A DNA stretch of 64,000 bases from contig JAMWFC010000028.1 of the NCBI GenBank assembly GCA_027475525.1, positions 1,042,831 to 1,106,830 of the forward strand. The letters run 5' to 3'. Positions 1 to 12,720 of this stretch are shown one piece after another. Source of the DNA: Macrolepiota albuminosa. Its lineage: Eukaryota > Basidiomycota > Agaricomycetes > Agaricales > Agaricaceae. The stretch's first letter is position 1; each line of letters begins with the position of its first letter. The notes under the pieces were generated by a model that was given only the letters and a program-made list of their open reading frames with translations, was not told the origin of the DNA and searched no databases. A program made the position numbers and the translations under genes.

Positions 1-1098
1 TCTCCATTTGGAGCTTCTCATCTTGTTTGAAAAGAGCAGAAATGGAAGATGAGCAGGTTAAGATTGTGGATCTGTTGCACTGTGTTTAAAATTGTTTTTT
101 GTATGTGTTTTTTGCTGTTGTTGTCCAGCTTTTCACAATATCTTGAACAGTCAATTGCCTTGGACATGTTAGTATCCCCTCTGTTAAATCTATTACAAAA
201 CTTTTCATGGCATTTTGCAGCTTAATGATAGCCACCATGGCAATACCTCTGGTAAAATATATTGTGAATGAGTTTGCTACATGTATGATTGAGTTATGTA
301 GTACATTCTCTACTATCTCAGCGACATTGGCCATCACCTTCATTGTAAATGGACGGCATGGCCTGACCCTGTATTCATGCCACCTCATCTCTCTCCTCCT
401 GTGCTACCTCCTGCACCCACCGCTCCTGCTGTACCTTGTCAAACAATTCTTGCACCTGCGATAAGAGGTGTCGCTCATGGGCCTCTGCCTCTGCCAACCA
501 CCGACATAGACTCAGAAGATCCTCCCCAGCCTTGAATGCGCGGGGGCACGCGCCGGTAGGGACGATCCTAGCTAGCGATGGGCCCGGAGTAGGATAATCA
601 CGTGGCCGCTTTGAGGGGGAGGCAATTTCTCCCTAATACCAGGCTGGGGCCCCGCTGGCACCTCCTCCTCCAACAACTACTTGGGAAATGGCCGGCGCTT
701 TCCCTTATAGCGCCAGCATGTTGCGCCCCCTCGCGGCCTCAACGGCCCCGGCCAACGCCCCCTCCCTCCTTGGCCCCCTCGATGGCCCCACAACCCCGGC
801 CTTTGATGGCTGCCTGACCCTCTGAGCCCCTCCAAACCACAATGGTCCTCATGGGGCTGACCTCGTCTAGGTGTTTGCTCCGCCGCGGCTATTTCTGATA
901 TCCTCATCAGAATCACATACGCAGTTACTCTACAAGAAAATAAACTCAAAAACACACAATTGACTAATGTGAACTGAGTCTCATGATGGCGATTTCCTTT
1001 TGTGTCGAATCTGATCGTTTGGAATTGTCGACTAAGTGAAAACCACGCACAACCACTGAAGAACTCTCTACTAGTCACATCCAGACCTTGCTGAGCAA
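1..1098. other. unassigned, transposon-like sequence
   Basis: I see no supportable gene here. The first ~540 bases are AT-rich and poor in CpG, like the decayed transposon blocks elsewhere in the window. A 100-codon open frame on the minus strand (86-388) has no domain I recognise. From ~540 to ~880 the sequence turns abruptly GC-rich, with runs of C and G on a scale of tens of bases, so this is probably a junction between two different insertions. The boundary with the hydrolase gene promoter is not visible. Confidence 0.4.
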
Positions 1099-2298
1099 AT
1101 GACCTTCAACACACTTCCCGCTGGCCCTGGTGTCGAGCTTTCCTACATCGACTCCGGAGCTCCTGTATCTAATCATGCCTATACCACAATTGTAGCCATC
1201 CATGGAATGTGCTTTAGCAATCGTTCGTTCTTATGACAACTGCGTCTCCCACTCCTGATCTCTTTCTAGTAATTTTTGAGAGAATGTTGCCAGTCGCCTC
1301 CAACAAAGGTGCACGATTTGTTGCATTGAACCGCCGTCACTATCCCGGCTCTACGGAATATCGATCGGGAGAGTTAAATATCGTCGTCAGTGGTGGCACT
1401 GAGGAGGAAAAAGATGCCGAACTTCAAGCACGCGGCATTGAGATAGCGACGTTCATTGACAACTTTATTCAAATAAACGACCTCCCTCCTATCTCTGAAG
1501 ACCGGAAAACGGGCGGAATCATTCTCTTGGGGTGGTCTCTTGGCTCTGTGACTGCATTTGCAACTATTGCAAGTGCTGGCGCTCTCCCTTCCGATACTCG
1601 TGCTCGGCTTGGTGCACGAATCAGATCTATTATTGTTTATGGTGACCGCTACTCTTTCCCACTACTCGTAAACGTCGTTCACTATCTCCATGAACAGACC
1701 CCGCCCCCATCATTCTTGGGCTTCCCACTCCTGAACAGAACTGGACGCCCTTGATCGATAATTACATTCCTGAAAGCCTTCGTCTCGCAGCCTTCGGTCA
1801 GTGGGCAACCGGTTACTTTGATCACGGCGATCTGTCAAAACGAGACCTCAGTGCTCTCTCGTGGGTCCTCCCTTCTGCAAGCCGCATTCCAACCTTCTTC
1901 AACATACCGGCTGAGAAGCTTGTGGAGGTCGCCCGTTACGGAGGCGATGGCTTCAGTGATCTTCCGTATATGATTCATTTTGTGAATCAGTTCAAGGCTG
2001 CGTATAGGAAGGTTGTCAATGATGCTGAGACGCTCAACATCTTCCCTCATCTGAAGCCCGTGCTCTTGGTCGGGGAAAAATCGGGCGCATTTGCCATTGC
2101 GGGAATGTGGGCCGTGGAAGACGACCAGCAAGAAATAGGCGGTTATCAGACGTTGAAGATAAACTTAGTTCCTGAGATCAACCACTTTGTGAGGCAACGT
2201 TCTAGTTGTTCCGCTTGTCTTGGGCTTATTGAGCTTTTCAGTGGCACTGGGACAATCCCGAGAGTGCATTAGAGGGTTTCATGGCTTGTTCTGCATGA
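1099..2298 (+). CDS. alpha/beta hydrolase fold protein
   Basis: This gene encodes a predicted 347-aa alpha/beta hydrolase of a type common in agaricomycetes; its substrate is unknown. I infer four exons: 1099-1222, 1270-1641, 1698-2188 and 2242-2298. The introns are 47, 56 and 53 nt. The first starts GTTCGT, the second GTGACC and the third GTGAGG. The joined frame is continuous. An HGM motif near residue 35 fits the oxyanion-hole region. The nucleophile elbow GWSLG puts the catalytic serine at residue 131. A C-terminal EINHF followed by HWDNPESALEGF is the likely catalytic histidine region. There is no signal peptide or membrane segment, so a cytosolic enzyme is likely. The ATG at 1099 is the first in frame and gives the usual family N-terminus. 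The fold is secure, the exact reaction is not. Confidence 0.85.
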
Positions 2299-2856
2299 AT
2301 TACAATGATGAAGTGAAATAGTGACTTGAATCCAAATTGTACTCCGTAAACTTTTATCGTGGATTTCTCGGTGGCGTTGCACAAGAACTTAATGGAACTC
2401 CTATGTATGTAGTGCTGAAATCTGAGCTACAAGACACAAAGCCAGATCTATGAAGACATAGCCATGTGCTATGAACCACTACAGAGACGGCTCATTGCAC
2501 TCCATAGGGAGCAAGTAAAGGATGTTCTCTACGGAACTATGTTGCTATGTAGCTCTACCAAGTCTTGCTTTAGAGAGATTGGGCCTGCTGATGTGACTTG
2601 CCTAGCTCCCCTTGATGCAGTATCCCTGGAAGCATAAGCTGTTAAAATGACAGAACCTGACCAAACCTCTAACCTAGGCTAACCGCCACCAACGTTAACG
2701 AAATGTGGCTAACCAGACGCTCAGCAGTTGGGTTCTTTTCCACGTGACCCACCTGCTAATCAAGTGTGACTTCACACCACGTTCGGCTAACACTTTCATG
2801 ACTTACTAGTTTCACTTTTTCTTTTCTTTATATCTTGCATACTTGTGAGAATCTTC
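2299..2856. other. intergenic region, MON2 promoter
   Basis: No gene is visible in these 558 bases. The last ~50 bases before the MON2 start are pyrimidine-rich (runs of CTTTT), as is usual for fungal core promoters, and carry a TATATC stretch near 2830. I see no other defined site. Confidence 0.4.
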
Positions 2857-5800
2857 ATGAGCTCTTTCGCTTTTTTAGTGACTGAACTGCAGGTATGTTT
2901 ATCCGTCATAATTTCTTTCCGCACGAAGTTCGAGGAGTCCTGAAGTCGATTTTCCTTAGTCACTTGCCAGCGAGACGAGGAGGAAGCATCCAGAGATAAG
3001 AGAGGTCAGTGGAGCGGAGCTCTGCGGCACAGCAATTGAATCTATCAAGGAAAGGCAGCCGAAAAGTCACTTGCAATTCTAAAGTCGTCTCCAGAGCAGG
3101 CGACCAATAACTTGGCTTCTGGTGCGTAGTACCTCCTCTGAATCACGCTATCCGCTTGAAATAAAGCCTCTCGCAACTAGATGGCCCCCAATCTGAAGAC
3201 CTCTTGCGACCAGTATTCATGGGATGTGCAACGAAGAACGCGAAGGTCGTCGCAATATCTCTAGGCTCGTTGCAACGCCTCATCGCTCTCAAAGCTGTCC
3301 CTCACTCTGCAGTACCACTAATGATTACTACTATGAGCGATGCAATGAGTCAAGGAGTTGATATTCAGCTACGAATACTGCAAACACTCGTATCTCTGAT
3401 ACCCAATTTCCCAGAAATTCACGGAGCTCTTCTCGGTGACGTAGGGACAAATTCATTTTTATTACCTTACGGTCTTCTCAACGTCGACAATTCTTCAGGC
3501 TCTCCTACTTTGCTTCAAGTTGCAAGAGTCGAAGATCGCCGTTGTGTCGTCAACCGCAGCTGCCACCTTGCGTCAGCTGGTCATGTTTGTCGTAGACAAG
3601 ATGGTCGGAGAAGACAATGCGGAGAACATAGATGACTCTTCGTTGTCAGAAGTCAAGCTTCCCAATGGGTCAACAAAACAGTTAGGTCCTTCGGCTTTGG
3701 ACGCGTTTTCCGTCTTCGAAGACTTGTGTCTGCTCGCCAATTCTGAGAAACCACATTTCTTAAAGTTGGAATCCCTTCACAAGACCTTCGCGCTTGAACT
3801 CATTGAAAGTGTTCTGACTAATTACCACACACATTTTTGCAAGGTGTGTAGTGTTATTCACCATTCCTTCTGAGCGATTATCCTCACAAAACATATCACC
3901 ATCAGCACCCAGAACTAATCCTCCTCCTACAACACCACTTGTGCCCTCTGCTTCTTAAAGCTCTCTCAGACCGTCCCATCTTTCCTTTGACCCTTCGTTG
4001 CACCCGCGTTGTTTTCTTGCTGCTCAAACAATTCTCGCTGGAGCTCATGACAGAGTCTGAGGTTTTCCTAACCTTGCTCATCAGGATTTTCTCAGACGAC
4101 GCAGATACTTCAGGCGATCACGGCCACGGCTCTCACTATGCACGACCACTATGGATGAAAGTCCTTGCTATGGAGATCATCAGAGGGTATGTTGGAGATT
4201 TCTCACAGATTAGTGTTTTCTCAAAGATTGCATAGGTTATGTAGTGATGCCGAGCTTATGCGAAATGTTTGGGATCGATATGATGCTCAGGAATCAGGCG
4301 CAAAAGTTTTTTCTTCCCTTGTCACTGCTCTCAAGAGGTTGATCACCGAGAAGCCTGCAATCCTTGGTGTTGGGACGCAAATGGCAGGAATAGGTGTCTT
4401 TGCTGAAGCCACGACTTCAACTTATAGTCTTGAGCGTGTTGCCACTGCTGCGAGTGCTACAGTGTCTGGCGTCGTTGGAATGATCGGCTCAAGTGGAGGG
4501 TTGAGTTTGCATGGTTCGTCAATGAAGCTTCAGTGGTATGTGCTTCTACTATACGGACGTTTAGTATTAACATATGTTTTTATGCAGCATTGATCAGCTC
4601 GACAAAGCCGATTCTCCGCCTATTCCTGAGTCCTACATCTACCTTCTTGCGGTTCAATGTCTTGTTTCACTGTGTGACGGGCTCGCAAGTTTTGCCGGAC
4701 CCCTGTACACTACCATCGTCATCCAGCGCCCCAAGGTTGCCGGCGACACTATCGTTCGAGCCCCTCCTGCATTGGACATTGCTTCCCTGCCCAAGGACGA
4801 ACCCTCGACCAAACAACTAGGTATAGTCCGAGATATCATTGAGAGTGGATGGCCTGCCCTTCTGGCAGCCCTTTCCTTCATCATCTCTACTAACCTCTCC
4901 GACGAGCTTTTTGTCGAGGTGTTGGCGAGCTACCAAGCACTGACCACTGTCTCTGGGATGCTCGGTCTCACAACACCCCGAGATGCATTCTTCACGAGCC
5001 TCTCGAAGCTCGCTGTTCCTGCTCGGGTGGTGTCGAGCCTCGAATCATACGTCGAGTCTCAGACACCCCGTTCAACTGCCAGCTTCTCTGAGAACTTCGG
5101 TCTTATTGGACCCACACAGGCGCCGGGTTTGTCTGAACGTAATATGGCTTGCCTCAAGGTGATGATCTCAAGTGCCGTATTCCTTGCTGGAAGTCTAGCT
5201 GAAAGTTGGTTTGGGGTGCTCGAAGTCCTCCAGAACGCGGATTATGTTCTTACTACGAAAGGAGTCGGCGCGGGAAAACGCGCGATCGTTAGCCCAGGAG
5301 CAACCACTACCCCGCCTCTTCGCGATCGATCGTCATCAGCCCCTCGGCATCCTCTGCTGAGCGATCTAGATCCTGAAACGCTGCAAATGGCCATCCAGCG
5401 CTTGTTCGATGCATCGAAGAATCTTGAGGATGGTGCATATAAGCATTTCATCCATGCGCTATGCAGGCTTAGTGCTGAGATGGTAGAGATGCAGTCTGGT
5501 GGGGAGGTGACGTTGGTTACGGATGATAGTCATGAGGATGTTGCCAGCATTGTGGGGCTTTCTCCTAGGTCTGGAGCGCCACATAGGAGGAGAGTCAGTG
5601 GAATTCATATACCTCGGACCCTGGTAAGGAAGCTAGCTATCATCTATCTATCGTCTATAACTGTGCTAATTGTCGTCCATCAGAGATCTGGTGACTTTGG
5701 TATTACCAAACTTGGCGGTGTCACAATGTTAAATATCCACCGGCTTATCTATCGCTCTCCAGATGTCGCGTGGGATGCGACGACCAGCCACCTATTATCA

Positions 5801-8800
5801 GTCATACATACCTCAAACGCTCCACAACCAATACGTGTACAGGCCGCTAGTGTTTTAGATGAGATACTCGTGATAGTACCACGTAATTTATCATCTACAG
5901 GTGACCTACAAGCCCAAGTACAGAAACGGGTACTCGAAGTACTCGCCCAGCAGGTAGTACCGGAACCTGCAACTCTAGTATCGAGCACGACAACCAGCAT
6001 AGAGTTGCGCCGCATGGGATTGGACACTTTACATCAAATTTTGCAGGCTTCTGGCCACACTCTCGTTATTGGATGGGAGACGATCTTCCATATGCTCGAG
6101 AGCGTGTGCAGACATACTCCGCCTGTTCGGACTGCCTCTGTCGACTCTGTATCGTTGTTTAGTGAATCGTCGTCGTCACCATCAATACGGAACAAACCCT
6201 TACCGTTGGGATTGGGCCATGCAAGCGAGAAAGGACAAGTAGTGCTTGTCAAGATTGCGTTTCAGTCTTTGACGCTTGTTTGCGACTCTGTTACAATGTT
6301 ATCACCTGAGCATCTTCGTCTTTGTATCAGTACTTTGGGCCAGTTCGGACGCCAAGCAGATACCAACATTGCGTTGACGGCAGCAGCTAGTCTACTTTGG
6401 AGCGTGTCAGATGCCATTCAGTCAAGACGGAAGAACGCAGACGAGGAGCCTCAGTATAGCGAGCTGTGGATGTTTCTATTGCTTGAGGTTCTGGGGCTCT
6501 GTACGGATCCCAGACAAGAGGTTAGAGATGGTGCCATCCAGACGCTATTCAGAACTATGCAGCTCTACGGGTCCACCTTGAGTCTCGAGACATGGGATAG
6601 GTGTCTTTGGGAGGTCACTTTCCCACTTTTGGACTCTCTCACGGCTGAGATTAGACGCCTTGCTAACTCTACATCTGCTGAAGTGCCCGCCGCGCAATCT
6701 TGGGACGAGTCAAAGGTTCTCGCTCTCAACTCAATTGGCTCCATATTCCACGATTTCCTTACGTCAAAGATCATGCAACTTGACTCTTTCATCAAAACCT
6801 GGGACGTTTTCGTTCAACACATACAAGATACTGTACTCCTTGATAACAGACCCATAAGTGCTCCGGCATTACGTTGTCTGGAGAAAGCTGTCAAGGTTGC
6901 GCCGACTGTCAATCTGCCACCGATAGTTTCTGAAGTACTTTTGCGAGTGTGGCAAATAATCGACATTCTCGGTGGGGCAGTGATACGACATTCGGGTAGC
7001 CAAAGTCCTATGTCAACAACAGATGCCCGGTTCCAACGACCATTCACTCAAGAAAGTCTTGTCGCCCTTGTAGATGTCATACAGACCTCAAGAAAGGCCA
7101 GTCTGTTGGTGGATGGCCGCGAATGGACGTTGGATCGTCTAACAAGGCTTATGGAAATCCTCAAAGGTAAATTGCTCGATTTTACAGTGTTCCATGGCTG
7201 ACGGTTTAAATCGGTAGGAATTCTTACATATCCTAATTCGCCGGATTTTAGGCCCGATGTTGACACTCTACCGCCTTTACAAGCCGCAGTTATGGAGACC
7301 ATTGAAGACATCGATCTATCAGTACCTGGATCGCCATCAATTATCCTACGAGACCTTTCGGAGTATGCAACGTTGCCTTTTCTTGCGGCGTTCGATATCC
7401 CCTGCGCACCGAAATCACAAACACCACAGAAACGGATTACATATATCGCCATCTCAAAGAGGACTCTTCCTATGCTCGTGGATCTCTTCATGCGATTCAA
7501 ACTCGAAACCACAGTTTACATTGATGGGACTTTGGAAGCTGTTCTTGCTGTAACGCATCATTATCCACAAGTATTGTTTCGTGAACACTTACTGCGACTT
7601 CCCTTTAGGCATATTCAATTCCAGTGAAATTGAAGTACGATTGTCCAGCTCCTTCAAAGATTGGAAAAGATCAACCCCTTTGGAAGACTGCAACGACTAG
7701 TTTCTTGCGAATAGTGAAGGAATGTGCTGGTCAGATTAACAAGCTTGCACAAGGTTTGCCCTTGATATATTCAGATGTTGCCGTTACTCATGGACATCAT
7801 AATCCAGACACCCCTCGTATAGAAAGCATCTGGCGTCAGATCCTTGATGTGTTTAGAGGAGGGATTCTCGCTGATTGGCACGTCTACTTTTCCGGTGGTG
7901 TAATGTATGAGCTTCATGTTTTGTCTAGTTCGGCTGCGGAAGCATTCCCGCTTGATGTCCAAGAAACTGAGGAGAACTTTGATTTTGCTCTCATCGCGTC
8001 GCTGGAGATAGATGTCGCTCCCCACCTGGGAGACAGTCGTGTACCTGATTATCTTGTTGGCCAGCTGGCCAAGATATTACACCTTGGTAGCCGCTTACAA
8101 GAAGTTGAGACCAAAGAGATTTCAAATACGGCTTCTCCGAAGGTCGATGTAATTGATCTGCACAAATCTGGAACCACAGAATCGAGTGCTCTCGTTAACC
8201 GCGAACGCTTCTCATATTGGTGCTTCGACCTTCTGTTTTTAATCTGTTCAAATGTGAGCAACGGTACGTGATCTGCTGCTCAGCGCTCATTTACCGGAGG
8301 TTCATCTGGCACCAGTTCCAGATCAGGAGCATGCTCGGCGACGTCTCGCTGCACTGAGCATCCCTTCCCTTTTGAATCGGTGCCGAACGACCTTGGTTGG
8401 CTTTGTTGCTGACGAAGCGCTGCGTGGCAGCCTTCCTTTCCCAAGGTATAAACAATTTCCTCCGAGTGGATCCGACAAGTTCTAATAGTCTTTTTTGCCA
8501 GGGCACGAGAACAGGAGCTGCTCTACGTGCTCAAAAAGCTTCTGGAGTTGGAACTATGGCCGGGATCATTATGGGCTGCGGTTTCAGACGAATCCTCCAA
8601 GTATGCCGTTGAACAACCAGGTGAGCTGCTGCATATATGGTTATCCTATGTCATCAGATGGATTGATGGATTTTCTGCAGGGATCGACGTATCCTTGAGC
8701 CCAACACTACTCATGGCGGACGCAGTCAAGCGCTCTACGGTGGCGCATCTATTCCATTTCTATCCTGTCCTTCTGGAAATTGTCTCGATACCACGGAAGA

Positions 8801-8979
8801 CGCCTTCTGCTTGGGTGGTTCCCACAAAGGCATCGTCATCTGTGGGACCTCTCACCAATGGCAACAATAAATCTGGTTCGGATGCTCAAAGGAACGTAGA
8901 CGCTATGGAACTGGACGCACGAACACTTGCTCGGAACTGTCTGAAAGAAGTAGGAAAGGAAATGGGAGTATCTCGATAA
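2857..8979 (+). CDS. MON2: Mon2-family Golgi/endosome trafficking scaffold (Sec7-related, no Sec7 domain)
   Basis: The product is a ~1795-aa homologue of Mon2. This large alpha-helical scaffold is related to the BIG/Sec7 Arf-GEFs but lacks the catalytic Sec7 domain, and it acts in endosome-to-Golg​i transport. I infer 14 exons: 2857-2892, 2960-3004, 3055-3121, 3181-3440, 3499-3843, 3906-4186, 4236-4535, 4588-5623, 5684-7166, 7218-7549, 7609-8263, 8316-8445, 8502-8620 and 8681-8979. The sum is 5388 nt with no break. The N-terminus (FLVTELQ, SLASETRRKHPEIRE) and the segment around FMGCATKNAKVVAISLGSL match the DCB region. RCTRVVFLLLKQF and the later helical repeats match the HUS and HDS regions. 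The intron at 5624-5683 has no stop and is a multiple of three, so an unspliced reading would also stay open. The start was chosen because it gives the conserved family N-terminus through a 12-codon first exon. Confidence 0.88.
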
Positions 8980-9234
8980 TAGAGATGTCTCTTTGTTATT
9001 AATATGTAGATGTAGTTCTCACTCGTCGTTCAAGACAATTGTGCACATATATATAGTACCGTTATTTCACTCTCAAGTTTGAAAGGCTAAGGAAAGGCTG
9101 GTGCTTTTCTTATATAAAAGTGATTAATAAGAGCGTCCTTAGCTAATGAGACAAGGGTATCATTACTGATTAATGAACAATGGATGAGGTCTAGCCTTTT
9201 GCAGTCAAAGTTGACAAACAACCAAGATGGTTGG

Positions 9235-10855
9235 TTAATGGAAGAAAAACACAGCAGAGAGACCTGAGAGAAGGGCGAAGAGAATGACAACAGGGGACGT
9301 TTGAGCCGGTGAACTCGAGGCACCATTTGTCGAGTTCGGTGATGTAGCATTATTGCCTGAGAAAATATCAATTGGTCTAGCCGAGTATGTGTACAACACG
9401 ATACGTACCACCGGCACCGGCAGAAGTCCCAGTTGCCTTTGGGAGGCTCGCCGCGTCCCCAGAAACACTCGCCCCAGCAGTTGGAGTGGGAGTACTGGTA
9501 GTAATACCAAGAAGGGCAAGATCTACACCGTTGCTGACGGTTGCAGTGGTGACGCAGTTGCTCGACGACGGGGTCATGTAGGGCGCGGAAGGGGTGACGG
9601 TGTCGCCGACGGTGTAGCCAACGCCATTGGCGACACCGGTGAAAAATTGAGCAAAGGTGGAGAACAAGGTTGTCCCGCTGACTGTAGCGGTCGGGTACCA
9701 TCCTGGCGGGTCTGTTCAGAAACTGTGAGTCTGGTGGCTCGTTTTTTTTTTGAGAGAGTTTGGGGAGAGCTTACAGGCTACATCGGCTTCGCATGTCTCA
9801 CTGGGGGAAATGATTAGACTTTTTTTTTACGATTTTTTTTTCTGGGTGATGGTGGACTTACAAAGTCCCGTTGAAGTTGTAGTTACCAGGCATGACGAAC
9901 CCACAACCCATCTCGTCAAGCTCGTGCCAACACATTTGGGCAGCGCTGTACGTCGAGTTTGCAGATGTACAGACACGCAAGCAGAATTGTTGCCAGGACT
10001 GGAGATGTGACAGTGATTAAAACATCGACGAATTTCAGTATGACTGATACTAACGATATAAAGCTCAAGAAAAAATCAGCTTTATTAATCTTACAAAACA
10101 GGGACTTGGATAATTACCATCCACTCAGCAAAGTTCTGGTCACTTCCGGTGATGTTTGAAGTGACGTTTCCTCCAATGGGATTACCACTTCCAAAGGCAC
10201 CGTGAGGATCGAGCTCTCTGAGAGAGAGAGAAAGTTAGTAAATCGTATACAGCATAGCCGAAGCCTTACCCTCCAAAATCACCGTCAGGGATGTTGAGCC
10301 TTGTGAAATCTCCATAGCCGAAGATTTGAATGTAAGCGTCTGGATACCGGGTACCCAATTAGTGTCATTGAACAGGTTGATGGACTCGTAATTTGTGATG
10401 CACTAACCTGTCTTGAGGAAGGAGACACCTGTAAGCGTGCCGTCGGGGATGAGGCGAGCGTTGTTTCGTTGTTGCGTGCACCAAGCAACTTCAAAGGTCT
10501 GAAACAATATCATTAGTCATGGAGCGCAATCATGTTTCTTAGATACGTACTTCGGAATCAGAGATGTTGGCGAGAGAGGGAGGCGCAAAGATGCAAAAGT
10601 CCTGAAATAAAAATTACATGAGATGTCGGTCGTCTATGTGAAGCGTGAGACACGTACATCGATTGAGTTGGCAGTGATAAGACGCGCAATCGATGTCTGA
10701 TTAATTGAAGTCCCCATGGTAGGCACGGGTGGGTTTGTCGTGCCCATTGTTCCCGTCGCAATGACCCCTGGGAAAAAATTGAAATTGTTGGCCTGTGCCA
10801 TTGCTTGCTGAACGCCAACCAAAGAAGCCAGGAGAACTGTATAGGAAGAGCGCAT
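9235..10855 (-). CDS. secreted, probably GPI-anchored cell-surface glycoprotein
   Basis: The predicted product is 365 aa. Nine exons (minus strand) join without a break: 10658-10855, 10551-10601, 10408-10498, 10270-10339, 10118-10217, 9862-9998, 9775-9800, 9409-9711 and 9235-9356. Residues 1-20 are a signal peptide (hydrophobic core TVLLASLVG, then AMA). The mature part carries several N-glycosylation sequons (NQT, NIS, NVT, NIT, NGT) and paired cysteines (FCLRVC; MCWHELDEMGC). A Ser/Thr/Pro/Ala-rich stalk follows. A hydrophobic tail ending LLSGLSAVFFFH fits a GPI-attachment signal. The intron at 9999-10117 is 119 nt, twice the local norm. Similar cysteine-bearing surface proteins are common in agaricomycetes, but I cannot assign a function. 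The gene converges on MON2 with ~255 bp between the two stop codons. Confidence 0.8.
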
Positions 10856-12720
10856 TGCCGTGTTCAAAAGAAAAGAGAGAGTGGGGGTTATGTGTGATTC
10901 GAGGTAGAACCTGTCGACACCAGGGGCTTGGAGAACTTGGTGGTTACTTAAAGAGATGGTGGGAAGGGGAGCAGATGGAGCGCATAGTGTTTGGTGCTGC
11001 GGACAATTCTGTAACGGCATCGAATGATGGAAGTTTTGGCAACGCGGTGATTCGATGTCCGAAATCTATTCTAAACATAGTCTAGGACCATATGCATGGA
11101 AGACGTTGTATACTGATGCCAGCCAGGTTCCGCAATCATATCCACAAGGACCCGGTCCCAAGAGAAGTCTATAGTGATCACAGTCGTGTTTTCTCAGCTC
11201 CAAAGAAAAAATGAAAAGACATACAATAAACCAGTCCACGATGCCTACTTTTGGAGTATCATTCTATAGATAGACCTGTCGCATTGAGGCGGCGAAGAAT
11301 ATATTTATCTCTTCCGATTGGATAAATATAGTGATGCTCAGCTGCAACTTGACAGAAATTCGCACCTTCTGCATCATATATTTATCTCTTCCGATTGGAT
11401 AAATATAGTGATGCTCAGCTGCAACTTGACAGAAATTCGCACCTTCTGCATCATGATTGTATTAATCCAGCTGACAGGCCCACATTTGTATTTCGTGGAT
11501 GTGTTACTAGCAATGGTCCGATCAGCATTCGCATCGTATTCACTTGCTGTATCATGCAAGACCGGTCGCCGGCCAAGAACCTCATTGTATGGGCTTCGGC
11601 GCTGCGTACTTTAGTAGGCTGAACATTGATTGTGAAGGGATGCCAATGGCATGGTAGAATGGATCAAGGTGTCCTTTCTACACAAATTCACGTGACCTAG
11701 TCTTAATCAAGGCTTTTCCCACGGAGGATTAAATGAATTATCAGGGTTCATGGTTCCTTGCCATACCCTTTGATCCATTGCTGCTACATAACAGGAGATG
11801 CACCCTTTTCAGTTTCTTATAATCTTTAATTTTTCCTCACAGTGGTTCTTTCCCTGTTATACCGTTGGTGCTGGAGCTGTTTTCGTGGAAAGCTGAAAAA
11901 CGGGTGCCCTAGATGCTAGAAATCCAGACTTATGTTTCGAGACTATGCTAAGAACAGTATGAGTACGATTCTACGGCGTAGTTAGTGATAAATGAGTGAG
12001 GGTGCTGTCCTGAGAAGGGTCCGTTGATATAGGTGAAGGAGTGAACGAACAATGGAGGATATGTGGCGGCGCAATGCAGTGGCGACCCTGCATAAGAGGG
12101 TATGTGTGATAATGTGAAATGTGATAACGTACAGAGTCCAATGCTGGAAGTGGCATAACATGTTCCTTTCCCACTGTTTCCCAACTTCCAAGGGATGATT
12201 TTTGGCCACACTAGCGATGGGAGGACATGAACTTTGTCCAAACCTCCATAGTTTTCCTGTCAAACGTTGACTGCCTAGCCTTATACCATCGAAATATGGT
12301 AACACATAATATAGAAGCGCTGGTCCTCGACGAACGTTGAACCAAAGTCCGTACATATCGGATTTAGATAGTTCTCGGTTACGCGGTGCTCGGCCCAATA
12401 TAAGGTGTGATAGGTTACAACAATGGTCGTCCATAGTCTCTAACGAGTGTCGGAGCTTTTGCCATCTCAACCGACTTCGGTAAGGTCCGAGGAGTACGGT
12501 GGTGTGATTCATACTGACTGTGCTTGGTTGCTATCCTCGAGGAATGAGCCGCGGCTTAAGCTTGTATGGCGGGACCAGCACCGAGTGTTTGGACCCTGGA
12601 CCATCATGTGGCTCACGAACAATGCATGGCCATCCATGGCCATCTGCAGTTCAAGCCCGTCCATATAAACAAACGTCGTCCGGTCCACCACAAAAGCCTC
12701 TTTCTCTCACTCTAGCCAAC
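10856..12720. other. intergenic region
   Basis: No convincing gene is found in this 1.9-kb stretch. Open frames here are short and lack recognisable domains or plausible splice partners. The region holds one exact 77-bp tandem duplication (annotated separately) and a small self-complementary run (TGGCCATCCATGGCCA) near 12630. Confidence 0.5.
11301..11454. repeat. exact 77-bp tandem duplication (site 1 of 7)
   Basis: Bases 11301-11377 are repeated without a mismatch at 11378-11454. Chance matches extend the run to 79 positions. The sequence is unrelated to the other six 77-bp duplications in the window. It is most likely an unmerged assembly overlap. Confidence 0.95.
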